Part shown: piece after piece, positions 1 to 7,077 of the stretch
How positions within the stretch are numbered: position 1 is the first letter of the stretch
Layout: each line of letters starts with the position of its first letter
DNA from: Lachnospiraceae bacterium UBA4381
GTDB taxonomy: Bacteria; Bacillota; Clostridia; Lachnospirales; Lachnospiraceae
Assembly (NCBI GenBank): GCA_002391105.1
Contig: DGRT01000144.1
Span: 1 to 14,839 of the forward strand
Direction: 5' to 3'
DNA length: 14,839 nt
Translations under genes and position numbers: made by a program
The notes under the pieces: model-generated
What the model saw: only the letters and a program-made list of their open reading frames with translations
Databases searched by the model: none
Told to the model about the DNA's origin: nothing

Positions 1-5
1 AGCTA

Positions 6-134
6 ATGATAAAAGTACTATTTGTATGCCACGGCAGGATACCAGCCTATTATCATGAAACCGCATAAATACTTGATTTAAGGGAAGGCAAAGTTGTGAT
101 TTGCACCCCGTATGCACCTTTTGAAATGAAGTGA
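6..134 (+). pseudogene. Possible broken 5' fragment of an LMW protein tyrosine phosphatase gene
   Basis: From the ATG at 6 the sequence reads MIKVLFVCHG, the classic start of a low-molecular-weight tyrosine phosphatase and nearly the same as the start of the intact gene at 166 (MINVLFVCWG). After that the match is lost: the P-loop Cys at codon 8 is present, but the Arg expected six residues later is replaced by Ala (…CHGRIPA…). The frame stops at TAA 66-68. Past that stop the same frame stays open to TGA 132-134 (ILDLREGKVVICTPYAPFEMK in two parts), which I do not recognise. About 28 of the first 36 bases match the downstream gene. The best reading is a partial duplication or decayed paralogue fused to foreign sequence. 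A chance 10-residue match is possible, and whatever lay upstream is outside the window. Confidence 0.45.
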
Positions 135-165
135 AGATACACATTTTACAGGAGAGAAAGATTAT

Positions 166-636
166 ATGATAAATGTACTGTTTGTATGTTGGGGCAATAT
201 ATGCAGATCGCCAATGTGCGAATTTGTCCTAAAAGATATGGTAAAAAAAAGAGGAATTGCTGATCAGTTTCATATTGAATCCAGAGCTACTCATACCGAT
301 GAGATATGGAATGGAGAAGGAAATCCGGTTTATCCGCCTGCCAGGGAGAAGCTGGCTGAGCATGGAATATCCTGCGCGGGTAAAAGGGCGCAGCTTCTTA
401 GCAAATCAGATTATAACAATTATGATTATATTATAGGGATGGATGAGCTGAACTATAAATGGATGCACAGGATACTTGGGAAGAAGGCTCCGGATCCTAA
501 AATATCTCTTCTGCTGGATTATACAGATCATCCTAGAAGTGTGGCTGATCCTTGGTACACAGGAGATTTTGATAGTACATATCGGGATGTGACTGAGGGA
601 TGCGAGGCTTTTCTTGATTATTGCTCTAAGAAATAG
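166..636 (+). CDS. Low-molecular-weight protein tyrosine phosphatase
   Basis: This 156-residue cytoplasmic enzyme should remove phosphate from phosphotyrosine through a cysteinyl-phosphate intermediate. The P-loop C-X5-R-S is at residues 8-15 (CWGNICRS): Cys8 is the nucleophile and Arg14 holds the phosphate. The general-acid loop is DPWY at 128-131 (Asp128). Length and the N-terminal MINVLFVC strand fit the family closely. Trp9 sits where His, Leu or Thr is more usual, which may shape substrate choice. The start is supported by GGAG at 151-154, although the 11-base spacing is a little long. It heads a run of small genes and is not next to a tyrosine kinase or capsule operon in this window, so its substrate cannot be inferred. 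A related arsenate reductase role is less likely given the DPWY loop. Confidence 0.93.
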   Translation: MINVLFVCWGNICRSPMCEFVLKDMVKKRGIADQFHIESRATHTDEIWNGEGNPVYPPAREKLAEHGISCAGKRAQLLSKSDYNNYDYIIGMDELNYKWMHRILGKKAPDPKISLLLDYTDHPRSVADPWYTGDFDSTYRDVTEGCEAFLDYCSKK

Positions 637-700
637 TATTGTAATAAAGCTGTTTCTATTATAGTTAAGAGCATATATGGAAATATTATAGAGGACTGAA

Positions 701-925
701 ATGTTTGGGATAAGAAAAAAGAAAACGGTTGATATTAAGTATGATCCTGACAAGGAACAACCGGTGATTAAAACGAGTATATGTACCGGTGAGAAGGTGG
801 CGGGCTTTATGGATAAAACGTCTAAAAAGTTTCGGGATGTTATGCTTATAAGAAGCAGTGATGAGCTGGAAAGCTTTTGCGAAGCCTGCGGGATAAAACA
901 GGAAAATCTGAAGAATATTGTCTGA
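701..925 (+). CDS. Small conserved-type hypothetical protein (74 aa)
   Basis: This is a short basic-then-acidic protein beginning MFGIRKKK, with a central segment CTGEKVAGFMD (residues 28-38) and a following strand RDVMLI (45-50). It resembles a small uncharacterised family that I associate with clostridial genomes, sometimes annotated there without real support as aspartate dehydrogenase. It has no signal peptide or membrane segment. GAGG at 691-694 gives a ribosome binding site at good spacing. It lies 64 bases after the phosphatase and 48 bases before the next small gene, so co-transcription is plausible. Function is unknown. Cys28 together with Cys60 and Cys63 (CEAC) could in principle bind a metal, but this is only a residue pattern. 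Confidence 0.75.
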   Translation: MFGIRKKKTVDIKYDPDKEQPVIKTSICTGEKVAGFMDKTSKKFRDVMLIRSSDELESFCEACGIKQENLKNIV

Positions 926-973
926 AATGGGTTCGTTTATTATAATAAATGCATTTGAAAGAGGAGTGACCAT

Positions 974-1270
974 ATGGAGGTAGGAGAGATACTTGAAGAG
1001 TTAAAAGAAGCAGCACTAAAAGATGAATCCCTCAGACTCAGGCTTCTTGAAACCAGAGAATCTGATAATTCCATGGCGGATTTTTGCAGGATCAGTACTG
1101 AACTGGGGCTACCGCTAAGTAAACTGGATCTTCTGGAATATGGAGAAGCATCTTACGCAGCAATGAGGCGAAGTACCAATGGTGGTGGAGAAAATGCACC
1201 GCTGCTTCAGTGGGAGGATGATGCTTACGAGATGTTTATAATGGAGCTGGAAATGCTTGATAAAAAGTGA
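974..1270 (+). CDS. Small hypothetical protein with Nif11-like helical start (98 aa)
   Basis: The protein is acidic and soluble. Residues 1-50 look like two helices with a pattern (LKEAALKDESLRLRLL, then FCRISTELGLPLS) that loosely resembles Nif11-type leader domains. This is followed by a Gly/Asn turn STNGGGEN (67-74) and an acidic tail with LQWEDDAYEMF. The start ATG 974 is well supported by GAGGAG at 961-966 with a seven-base spacer. I do not recognise a function. The Gly-rich turn could be taken for a double-glycine leader cleavage site, but no peptide maturase, peptidase or dedicated exporter lies beside it, and the tail has no Cys-rich or Ser/Thr-rich core. It is more likely a conserved housekeeping-type hypothetical in this lineage. 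Confidence 0.75.
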   Translation: MEVGEILEELKEAALKDESLRLRLLETRESDNSMADFCRISTELGLPLSKLDLLEYGEASYAAMRRSTNGGGENAPLLQWEDDAYEMFIMELEMLDKK

Positions 1271-1271
1271 A

Positions 1272-1295
1272 AAGGTCTGTGAGCTTATAGACCTT
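1272..1295 (+). terminator. Weak hairpin after the 98-aa gene, possible terminator
   Basis: The inverted repeat AAGGTCT (1272-1278) / AGACCTT (1289-1295) starts two bases past the stop codon at 1270, and two further pairs may extend it inward. There is no clear T-run directly after it (CAAGACTTATATATTTT), so it may be an inefficient terminator or an mRNA 3'-end stabiliser that separates the small genes from the acetyltransferase. Confidence 0.35.
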
Positions 1296-1337
1296 CAAGA
1301 CTTATATATTTTAAGTGGATAACAGGAAAGGATTTCA

Positions 1338-1808
1338 ATGAATATAAGACGTGCTAAAGCAGATGATATAAAGGAAGTAAAGGAACTGCTGGATCAGGTG
1401 GATATGGTTCATCACATTGCAAGACCTGATCTTTTTAATATTGGTCGCAAATATACTGACGATGAACTGTATAAAATCTTCGAGGATGATTCACGTCCGG
1501 TTTTTGTAGCGGTTGATGAAAATGATAAAACTGTTGGATATGCATTTTGCATTTTTATCCAGCATAAAGATGATAATATTTTAACTGATATTAAGACACT
1601 TTATATAGATGATCTCTGTGTTTATGAGCATTGCCGTGGCAGGCATATAGGGAAGAGTCTCTATGAATATGTTTTAAATTTTGCCAGAAGCTCAGGCTGC
1701 TATAATGTAACCCTGAATGTCTGGGAGGGAAATGATTCTGCCAGAAAATTCTATGAAGGAGTGGGCATGAAGGTTCAGAAGACCGGAATGGAGACTATAC
1801 TAAAGTGA
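1338..1808 (+). CDS. GNAT-family N-acetyltransferase
   Basis: This 156-residue protein of the Gcn5-related fold should transfer acetyl from acetyl-CoA to an amine. The acceptor cannot be told from sequence. The core strand IDDLCVYEHCRG leads into the CoA pyrophosphate loop RGRHIGKSL (residues 100-108). The C-terminal motif NVWEGNDSARKFYEGVGM (127-144) is the usual strand plus Asn/Tyr end of the fold. Length is typical. The AGGAAAGG run before ATG 1338 supports the start. The carrier gene begins only 13 bases after its stop, so the two are probably one operon. No peptide alarmone or antibiotic-resistance context is present. The broad family assignment is secure and the substrate is not. Confidence 0.93.
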   Translation: MNIRRAKADDIKEVKELLDQVDMVHHIARPDLFNIGRKYTDDELYKIFEDDSRPVFVAVDENDKTVGYAFCIFIQHKDDNILTDIKTLYIDDLCVYEHCRGRHIGKSLYEYVLNFARSSGCYNVTLNVWEGNDSARKFYEGVGMKVQKTGMETILK

Positions 1809-1821
1809 GATAGGGAACGTA

Positions 1822-2745
1822 ATGAGCGTAACGGTTGTACTTCAGCAAATGGGGGTTATTATAATCCTGGTTGCTATTGGAATATATTTATATAAAAAAC
1901 AGGTGGTGGATAATGTAACCTCACAGAAGATTTCGGTGATAGTAATGGACTTTTGCAATCCGGCACTTATACTAGCTTCGATTCTGTCGGGAAATGTAAC
2001 AGCAACTCATAAGGATTTACTGACAGCAATGATACTTGGCGCTGTGTTTTACCTGTTTCTCGTATTGCTGGGATTTCTACTTCCTCATATTCTCAGAGCT
2101 GATAAGGCTAAACATAGATTTTACAATGTTATGACGGTTTATACCAATGTTGGTTTTATCGGAATACCGGTGGCAAAGGCAATACTTCCGGAAAATGCCA
2201 TATTATATGTAATAGTATGTAATGTAGTGTATAGTCTGATATTCTATACACATGGAATAGCTGTACTCAGTGGCGGAAAAGAGAAGATGGATCTGAAGAA
2301 GGTTTTCAGCCCCGGAACTGTAATGGCTGTTCTCAGTCTGGTGGTGTGCTGGTTCGGAATAACACCTCCACCTATTATCGAAAGCAGTATAAGTTATATA
2401 GGAAATGCGACAGTATTTCTGTCGATGCTTCTGCTGGGAGTTTCCATAGCACGTTCTGATGTTGGGGAAGGCTTCAAGGATATTCGTCTATGGGGCTATA
2501 TAGTAATCAGAATGATAATGCTCCCTGTTGCTATGTTCTTCATACTAAGAAGGCTGGGCTTTGATGAACTTCTTGTGCTGGGCTTCTCGCTCATGGCAAT
2601 GATGCCTGTGGGCAATCTTCCCCTGATACAGTCAGAGAAGATGGGAGAAGATACAGCCATTCTTTCGTCTGCCATTACTGTTACAACTATAGTATCTATG
2701 ATAACGATAACACTTCTGATGACGCTGTTTACTGCTGTAATATAA
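1822..2745 (+). CDS. AEC-family transporter (auxin efflux carrier-like)
   Basis: This 307-residue, very hydrophobic protein has about ten predicted membrane segments in two five-helix halves, the layout of the AEC (auxin efflux carrier/malonate permease-like) family. The conserved NPALI motif is at residues 46-50, at the end of the second helix, and a matching Gly/Pro-rich break (MPVGNLPLI) occurs in the second half. Family members move small organic acids or related anions by secondary transport across the cytoplasmic membrane. The substrate here is not predictable. It follows the acetyltransferase at 13 bases, with a GGGA-type ribosome site at about 1812-1815, and is the last gene before the strong terminator at 2784. 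Confidence 0.92.
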   Translation: MSVTVVLQQMGVIIILVAIGIYLYKKQVVDNVTSQKISVIVMDFCNPALILASILSGNVTATHKDLLTAMILGAVFYLFLVLLGFLLPHILRADKAKHRFYNVMTVYTNVGFIGIPVAKAILPENAILYVIVCNVVYSLIFYTHGIAVLSGGKEKMDLKKVFSPGTVMAVLSLVVCWFGITPPPIIESSISYIGNATVFLSMLLLGVSIARSDVGEGFKDIRLWGYIVIRMIMLPVAMFFILRRLGFDELLVLGFSLMAMMPVGNLPLIQSEKMGEDTAILSSAITVTTIVSMITITLLMTLFTAVI

Positions 2746-2783
2746 ATAAGCTGTTAATAACTTCTTAATAAGATATATGTTAT

Positions 2784-2820
2784 AAAGGTATTGTAAACGA
2801 TAGATTTGCAATACCTTTTT
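2784..2820 (+). terminator. Strong rho-independent terminator after the AEC carrier gene
   Basis: A stem of about 14 pairs runs from AAAGGTATTGTAAA (2784-2797) to TTTGCAATACCTTT (2805-2818), with one T-G wobble and a seven-base loop, and ends in a T-run at 2816-2820. The A-rich 5' side means it could also work for opposite-strand transcripts. It closes the 1338-2745 transcription unit. Confidence 0.88.
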
Positions 2821-2825
2821 ATCTG

Positions 2826-2866
2826 TTACATAATGTAGTGGCCCAAACACAAATTGAGTTATGTAA
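2826..2866. repeat. 8-bp inverted repeat in the gap before the ABC genes
   Basis: TTACATAA (2826-2833) and TTATGTAA (2859-2866) form a perfect inverted repeat separated by 25 bases. They lie just past the terminator, in a 150-base stretch without a coding signal. They could be a regulator site, a weak hairpin, or the edge of a decayed insertion. I see nothing else definable in 2867-2925. Confidence 0.4.
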
Positions 2867-2928
2867 ACCAAAAGGCAAGCATATTTCGTTTAAAAATCAG
2901 TGTTCCGGTTTTTAAAAATCGATGTACA

Positions 2929-2947
2929 AGATATACAGATTATATCT
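2929..2947. promoter_or_regulatory. Candidate operator before the ABC exporter operon
   Basis: This is a perfect dyad, AGATATA-CAGAT-TATATCT, 26 bases upstream of the ATPase start. Its right half reads on as ATATCTGAAATAAT, resembling the core ATATCTGATAAT of the two repeats between the response regulator and kinase genes (6927-6968). The inference is a binding site for the operon's own OmpR-family regulator. No clear -35/-10 pair could be assigned around it. Confidence 0.45.
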
Positions 2948-2973
2948 GAAATAATCATGAAAAGGAAAATGAT

Positions 2974-3777
2974 ATGAAAAATACTATCTTATCAGCAAAA
3001 AACTTACAGAAAACCTTTGCAAACAATGGGAGACAGCTTCATGTTCTGACTAACGTGAATATGGATATATATGAGGGGGATTTTACCGTAATCATGGGCT
3101 CATCGGGCTCCGGCAAATCAACACTGCTATATGCTCTGTCCGGTATGGATAAGGCGACAGCAGGAGAAGTCCTGTATCATGTTCCCGGCTCTTCGGAAGA
3201 GATTGATATTACGAAGGCGAAGGATAAGGTTATATCAGGACTTCGTATTAATGATTTTGGTTTCGTATTTCAGCAGATGCATCTGGTAAGTAATCTCAGT
3301 CTTTTTGAAAATGTTGCAGTGTCCGGTTATCTGATGAAAAAAAGAAGTGCAGCGGATACCAATCAGAAAGTAAAGAAGCTGATGGAGAGAATGGGAATAG
3401 CTGATATATCAGGGCATCTTCCATCTCAGGTTTCCGGCGGAGAACAGCAGAGATGCGCTATAGCAAGGGCAGTCATCAATGATCCCACAGTCCTTTTTGC
3501 TGATGAACCAACAGGTGCTCTTAACAGAAAGAATACAACAGAGGTTCTGAATCTCCTGACTGAGCTTAGTAACGAGGGACAAAGTATAGTAATGGTAACA
3601 CATGATATAAAGTCTGCACTTAGAGCCAATCGTATCATTTATCTGGGAGATGGAAATATTATCGGTGAACTGGAGCTTACACGATATGGAGAAAAGGACA
3701 GTAATGGTCAGATTCTCCAGAGTGATAAAGCCAGGGAGATACAGGTAAATGCATGGCTTGAATCACTGGACTGGTAG
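2974..3777 (+). CDS. ABC transporter ATP-binding protein (MacB/LolD/BceA-type)
   Basis: This 267-residue ATPase subunit should power the permease encoded next door. All motifs are intact: Walker A GSSGSGKST (42-50), Q-loop Gln100, signature VSGGEQQR (153-160), Walker B VLFADEP (173-179) with catalytic Glu178, and H-loop His210. The DEPTGALN sequence after Walker B is typical of the MacB/LolD/BceA branch, whose members work with FtsX-type permeases by mechanotransmission rather than classical transport. Residues 66-92 form an insertion before the Q-loop. The purine run AAAAGGAAAA before ATG 2974 is the ribosome site. The 52-base gap to the permease and the two-component system behind it point to a detoxification or cell-envelope stress module, perhaps against antimicrobial peptides. 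The substrate is unknown. Confidence 0.94.
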   Translation: MKNTILSAKNLQKTFANNGRQLHVLTNVNMDIYEGDFTVIMGSSGSGKSTLLYALSGMDKATAGEVLYHVPGSSEEIDITKAKDKVISGLRINDFGFVFQQMHLVSNLSLFENVAVSGYLMKKRSAADTNQKVKKLMERMGIADISGHLPSQVSGGEQQRCAIARAVINDPTVLFADEPTGALNRKNTTEVLNLLTELSNEGQSIVMVTHDIKSALRANRIIYLGDGNIIGELELTRYGEKDSNGQILQSDKAREIQVNAWLESLDW

Positions 3778-3829
3778 AAAAAATAGTTTACTATGATGTT
3801 GCTTTTTTATGCAAAGAAGAGGTTGAAAG

Positions 3830-6220
3830 ATGGAAATACTTACACTCGTTAAAGCGGGAATGAGAAATAGAAAAGGTATATATTTTGGCTTTGTTCTTCT
3901 GACCACACTGATAGTAGTAAGTGTTATGACGATGATCGGGGTAAGCAAAAATTATAATGCCGGAATAAAAAGAGCATTTGAGCTGGAAGACAGGGGAGTA
4001 ATATACGGTTTCTTCTCTGATGGATATTACAGTCAGGAGCTTGATGATAAGGTGAAGTCGAGTGAACTTGTTCAGAAGGTTTATTCGATAGACGCGATTA
4101 ATGCGGTGAATATAAGCTGTAATGATAAAAGTGATGGAAATGCATATACAGTTTTAAAGATGCAGGATACCTTTCGCATTTTCTCATCAGATTACAGATC
4201 GTTGGAGATTTACAATAAAGAAAATGAGCTGAAGAAGGGCGAGATATATCTTCCTTACGGCCTTAAATCTATGTATAAAGCAAATCCCGGTGATAAGATT
4301 AAGATGGATTTTCTGGGAATAACCAGAGAATTTACTATAAAGGGCTTTATGCAGGAAGCATATATGGGAACCAGTATTATGGGCTATAAAACCGTCTGCA
4401 TCAGTGATGAGGAATTTGATGAGTTATATGCAGATATTAAGTCCAATATGAAGACCGAGGATGATAACTGGGCTGTGGGAAAGGTGGTATTTGTATATCC
4501 GTCAGAAAAAGCACCTGAATCATCAGATATGATGCTTAGAAAACTTAATCTGGAAACCAAGTTCAATGATCTTTCGGGAAGACTGGTTACCAGAGAAACC
4601 TCTGAGCATTATACGGGTATTTATATAAATATTATACTTGCTGTCGTTTCAGGCTTTGCGGCGCTGCTTTTTGTTATATTTCTGATAATAGCAGGTCATA
4701 ACGTAAGTTCAGAGATAGATATAGACTATACTAATCTTGGAGTAATGAAAAGTCAGGGAATGGCAAGTGCTGTATTCATAAAGGTATACATGATACAGTA
4801 TATTTTGGCAGAACTGATAGGGCTGTTAATAGGCTTTGCGATAACGATACCTCTTGAAAGGTGGATGAGTCATATATTCTTTGATATGACTGCGATACTT
4901 CCGACAGATTCATTTCCGGTACTAGAGGGTGTACTGCTGACTATTCTTCTGTTTGTAGTGACTGCCTGCTATATATTACTTTTCACCAGAAAGATCAGCA
5001 GGGTGTCTCCGGTAAATGCTATCAGATCCGGAAAAAATGATGTTTATTTTGAAAATCGTTTCAATACACCTGTTGCCAGGTGGTGTCTCAGAACATCTCT
5101 TGGTCTCCGGCAGATAACCTCGGCGCCTAAAAGATATATCAGTGTTATTCTCGTTACGTCACTTCTTGTTTTTACGGTAATCACAGTAGAGCTGATGGGT
5201 GGATTTGTAAAGTCCAGAGACGCACTTGGTTCTATGGGAGAACCCTTCTGTGAGATAGAATTTGCATTTAATAATCAAGTGGAGGATGGAACTATTGAGA
5301 ATATCGAAAATATAGTTAAAAGCCATACTGATATAACAGGCCGTGTATATAAGTCCCATCTGTATGTCTCCATAAATGGAGAGTCTGTAATGCTTTCTGT
5401 AAAGGCATATCCGGAGGAATATAGCTCCGTATATAAGGGGCGTGAGGTCAAATACGATAATGAGATAGTTATCTCGGAACAGGTGGCGAGACTGCTGGAT
5501 ATAGATATCGGAGATACAGTTACCATCGGAAGACGTGACTTTAGTGCAGATTATATCGTAGTAGGATTCTGGCAGACAATGAATGATACCGGAAAGGCTA
5601 TATCAATGTCACTGGATGGTTTATCAAGATTAAAGGAAGATCCTGATGTCAAATATACTGTTGACCATCTTAATATGTATAAACTCAGTATTGAGGATAC
5701 ATCCGAAGGTCCGAAGATAGTTGATGAGATCAAGGAACAATATGGCGATCTGATTGATATAAAATATCTGAACTATGATGAGGCGCTGGGAGATTTTGGT
5801 GAGCTTTTCTATGTGGCTGCTGATGGTTCGGGACTTCTCATTTACATTTTGACATTTGTATTTGCACTTGTTACAGTATTTATGATGTGCACGAAGGCAT
5901 TTATCCAGGAGAGAACGGATATAGGAATCAGCAGGGTGATAGGCTTTAAGGTGGGAGATGTGAGGCTTCAGTTTGCGGCGCGGTTTGGATTTATAAGTCT
6001 TATAAGCTCAGTGATAGGGATAATCCTTGCCAGGCTATTATCTGAAAAGCTGATTGGAGTAATATTTTCTATGTTTGGCATACCTCATATTGAAATGAAG
6101 TATAGTGTAAATGCATTTGCTCTTCCGGTTATAGCTTTTCTGGTGATGTATATATTATTTGGATATATTGCATCCGGGAAGGTCAGAAGTGTCAGCTCGC
6201 GCGAACTTATAACTGAGTGA
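3830..6220 (+). CDS. ABC transporter permease with two FtsX domains
   Basis: This 796-residue membrane protein has a duplicated architecture. The first half has one helix (about 18-38), a large extracytoplasmic domain (39-262) and three helices (about 265-288, 318-341, 362-385). The second half has one helix (436-458), a second extracytoplasmic domain (459-666) and three helices (668-690, 718-736, 763-783). The FtsX-type coupling loops are visible as TNLGVMKSQG (301-310) and RTDIGISRVIGF (695-706). Eight helices with two external domains fits MacB/lipoprotein-release-like permeases better than BceB, which has ten helices and one large loop. It should pair with the ATPase upstream. AGAGG before ATG 3830 is the ribosome site. 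The response regulator start lies about 30 bases past its stop. Confidence 0.93.
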   Translation: MEILTLVKAGMRNRKGIYFGFVLLTTLIVVSVMTMIGVSKNYNAGIKRAFELEDRGVIYGFFSDGYYSQELDDKVKSSELVQKVYSIDAINAVNISCNDKSDGNAYTVLKMQDTFRIFSSDYRSLEIYNKENELKKGEIYLPYGLKSMYKANPGDKIKMDFLGITREFTIKGFMQEAYMGTSIMGYKTVCISDEEFDELYADIKSNMKTEDDNWAVGKVVFVYPSEKAPESSDMMLRKLNLETKFNDLSGRLVTRETSEHYTGIYINIILAVVSGFAALLFVIFLIIAGHNVSSEIDIDYTNLGVMKSQGMASAVFIKVYMIQYILAELIGLLIGFAITIPLERWMSHIFFDMTAILPTDSFPVLEGVLLTILLFVVTACYILLFTRKISRVSPVNAIRSGKNDVYFENRFNTPVARWCLRTSLGLRQITSAPKRYISVILVTSLLVFTVITVELMGGFVKSRDALGSMGEPFCEIEFAFNNQVEDGTIENIENIVKSHTDITGRVYKSHLYVSINGESVMLSVKAYPEEYSSVYKGREVKYDNEIVISEQVARLLDIDIGDTVTIGRRDFSADYIVVGFWQTMNDTGKAISMSLDGLSRLKEDPDVKYTVDHLNMYKLSIEDTSEGPKIVDEIKEQYGDLIDIKYLNYDEALGDFGELFYVAADGSGLLIYILTFVFALVTVFMMCTKAFIQERTDIGISRVIGFKVGDVRLQFAARFGFISLISSVIGIILARLLSEKLIGVIFSMFGIPHIEMKYSVNAFALPVIAFLVMYILFGYIASGKVRSVSSRELITE

Positions 6221-6238
6221 AAAATGTGTATTCTAAAT

Positions 6239-6242
6239 GGAG
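6239..6242 (+). promoter_or_regulatory. Ribosome binding site that sets the response regulator start
   Basis: GGAG at 6239-6242 lies seven bases before the ATG at 6250 and four bases before the ATG at 6247. An upstream in-frame GTG at 6217, overlapping the permease stop, has no such site. The family start MRRILIVDDDD agrees with 6250. Confidence 0.65.
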
Positions 6243-6249
6243 AAGTATG

Positions 6250-6921
6250 ATGAGAAGGATACTCATAGTTGATGATGATGATACATTATCCGATATAACT
6301 AAAGAGATGCTGGAAAGCTATGATTACGAGGTGGAACGGACTGACTCTGTGGAGGGAGCTTATCTGATTCTGACAGACAAAACCTTTGATCTGATTATTC
6401 TGGATATCAACCTTCCGGATGGAAATGGCTTTGAGATATGCGAAGAGCTTCGACGTCAGTCAAAGGTTCCGGTAATCTTTGCAAGTGCCAGAACCAGTAT
6501 TGATGATAAGGTGGAGGGCTTCGAAAAAGGTGGTGACGACTATCTTCCAAAGCCCTACTCCATGAAGGAACTGCTGGTACGTGTAAATGCACTTATCAGA
6601 AGAACCTATGGAACTAAGGAGGAGGAGACAGTCTGCTTTGGAGATGTTGTCGTGAATCTTTCTTCGAGAAGCGTTACCAAGTCCGGTGCCGCTGTCTCAC
6701 TTTCTTTAAAGGAATTTGATCTTCTGGCATTTCTCTGCCGGAACAAGGGAAATGCCATAGAAAAGGATAAGATTATTTCAGAAGTGTGGGGGGCATTCAG
6801 TGAAGTGGATGCCTCTACACTTACTGTGCATATAAGGTGGCTTCGTGAAAAGCTGGAGGATAATCCTTCCAGGCCGGAGCATATTAAAACTGTTTTCAAG
6901 GTTGGATATATACTGGAGTGA
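6250..6921 (+). CDS. OmpR/PhoB-family response regulator
   Basis: This 223-residue DNA-binding regulator is proposed to start at ATG 6250, not at the longer GTG frame from 6217. That choice rests on the ribosome site and on how receiver domains normally begin. The receiver domain (1-115) has the acidic pair Asp8/Asp9, phospho-acceptor Asp52 (LIILDINLPDGNG), Ser79 and Lys101 (LPKPYS). The winged-helix domain (about 125-223) ends in the usual hairpin TVFKVGYILE, with the recognition helix around ASTLTVHIRWLREKL. It is likely phosphorylated by the kinase at 7078 and controls the ABC genes just upstream. It is transcribed with the permease or slightly apart from it, with a 29-base gap. The kinase is unusually distant, at 156 bases. 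Confidence 0.94.
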   Translation: MRRILIVDDDDTLSDITKEMLESYDYEVERTDSVEGAYLILTDKTFDLIILDINLPDGNGFEICEELRRQSKVPVIFASARTSIDDKVEGFEKGGDDYLPKPYSMKELLVRVNALIRRTYGTKEEETVCFGDVVVNLSSRSVTKSGAAVSLSLKEFDLLAFLCRNKGNAIEKDKIISEVWGAFSEVDASTLTVHIRWLREKLEDNPSRPEHIKTVFKVGYILE

Positions 6922-6926
6922 TATTT

Positions 6927-6968
6927 ATATCATATCTGATAATAAAAGCTATATCGTATCAGATAATA
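6927..6968. repeat. Two 18-bp direct repeats between regulator and kinase genes
   Basis: ATATCATATCTGATAATA (6927-6944) and ATATCGTATCAGATAATA (6951-6968) match at 16 of 18 positions and start 24 bases apart. Each contains a small dyad, TATC-N-GATA. They begin six bases past the response regulator stop. The core ATATCTGA is also in the dyad at 2929-2947. They look like tandem regulator binding sites controlling separate kinase transcription. The rest of the spacer (6969-7067) shows only a short GCTAT/ATAGC hairpin (6989-7005) and no clear promoter. Confidence 0.6.
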
Positions 6969-7077
6969 TATAGATGATTATGAGCTTTGCTATGTGATTT
7001 ATAGCGGGTTTTACAGTGAAATACAGCCGCTTTCGTGTAGCATAATATATCCGGTTTCAGGTCGTGTGAGGTAGATT

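Noticed and set aside
974..1270. RiPP precursor based on the Nif11-like start and the GGG turn
   Set aside because: There is no maturase, peptidase or dedicated exporter nearby, and no Cys-rich or Ser/Thr-rich core after the Gly turn.
2754..2771. Two TTAATAA repeats 11 bases apart, like an OmpR-family binding site
   Set aside because: They lie between the carrier gene stop and its terminator, upstream of any promoter position for the ABC operon, and are AT-rich enough to arise by chance.
2632..2871. Minus-strand frame across the AEC terminator
   Set aside because: It crosses a strong terminator and the end of a solid plus-strand gene, and its product is low-complexity Tyr/Ile-rich.
6217..6249. 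GTG start for the response regulator overlapping the permease stop
   Set aside because: No ribosome site precedes it, and it adds 11 residues that receiver domains do not have. ATG 6250 has GGAG at seven bases and gives the normal family start.
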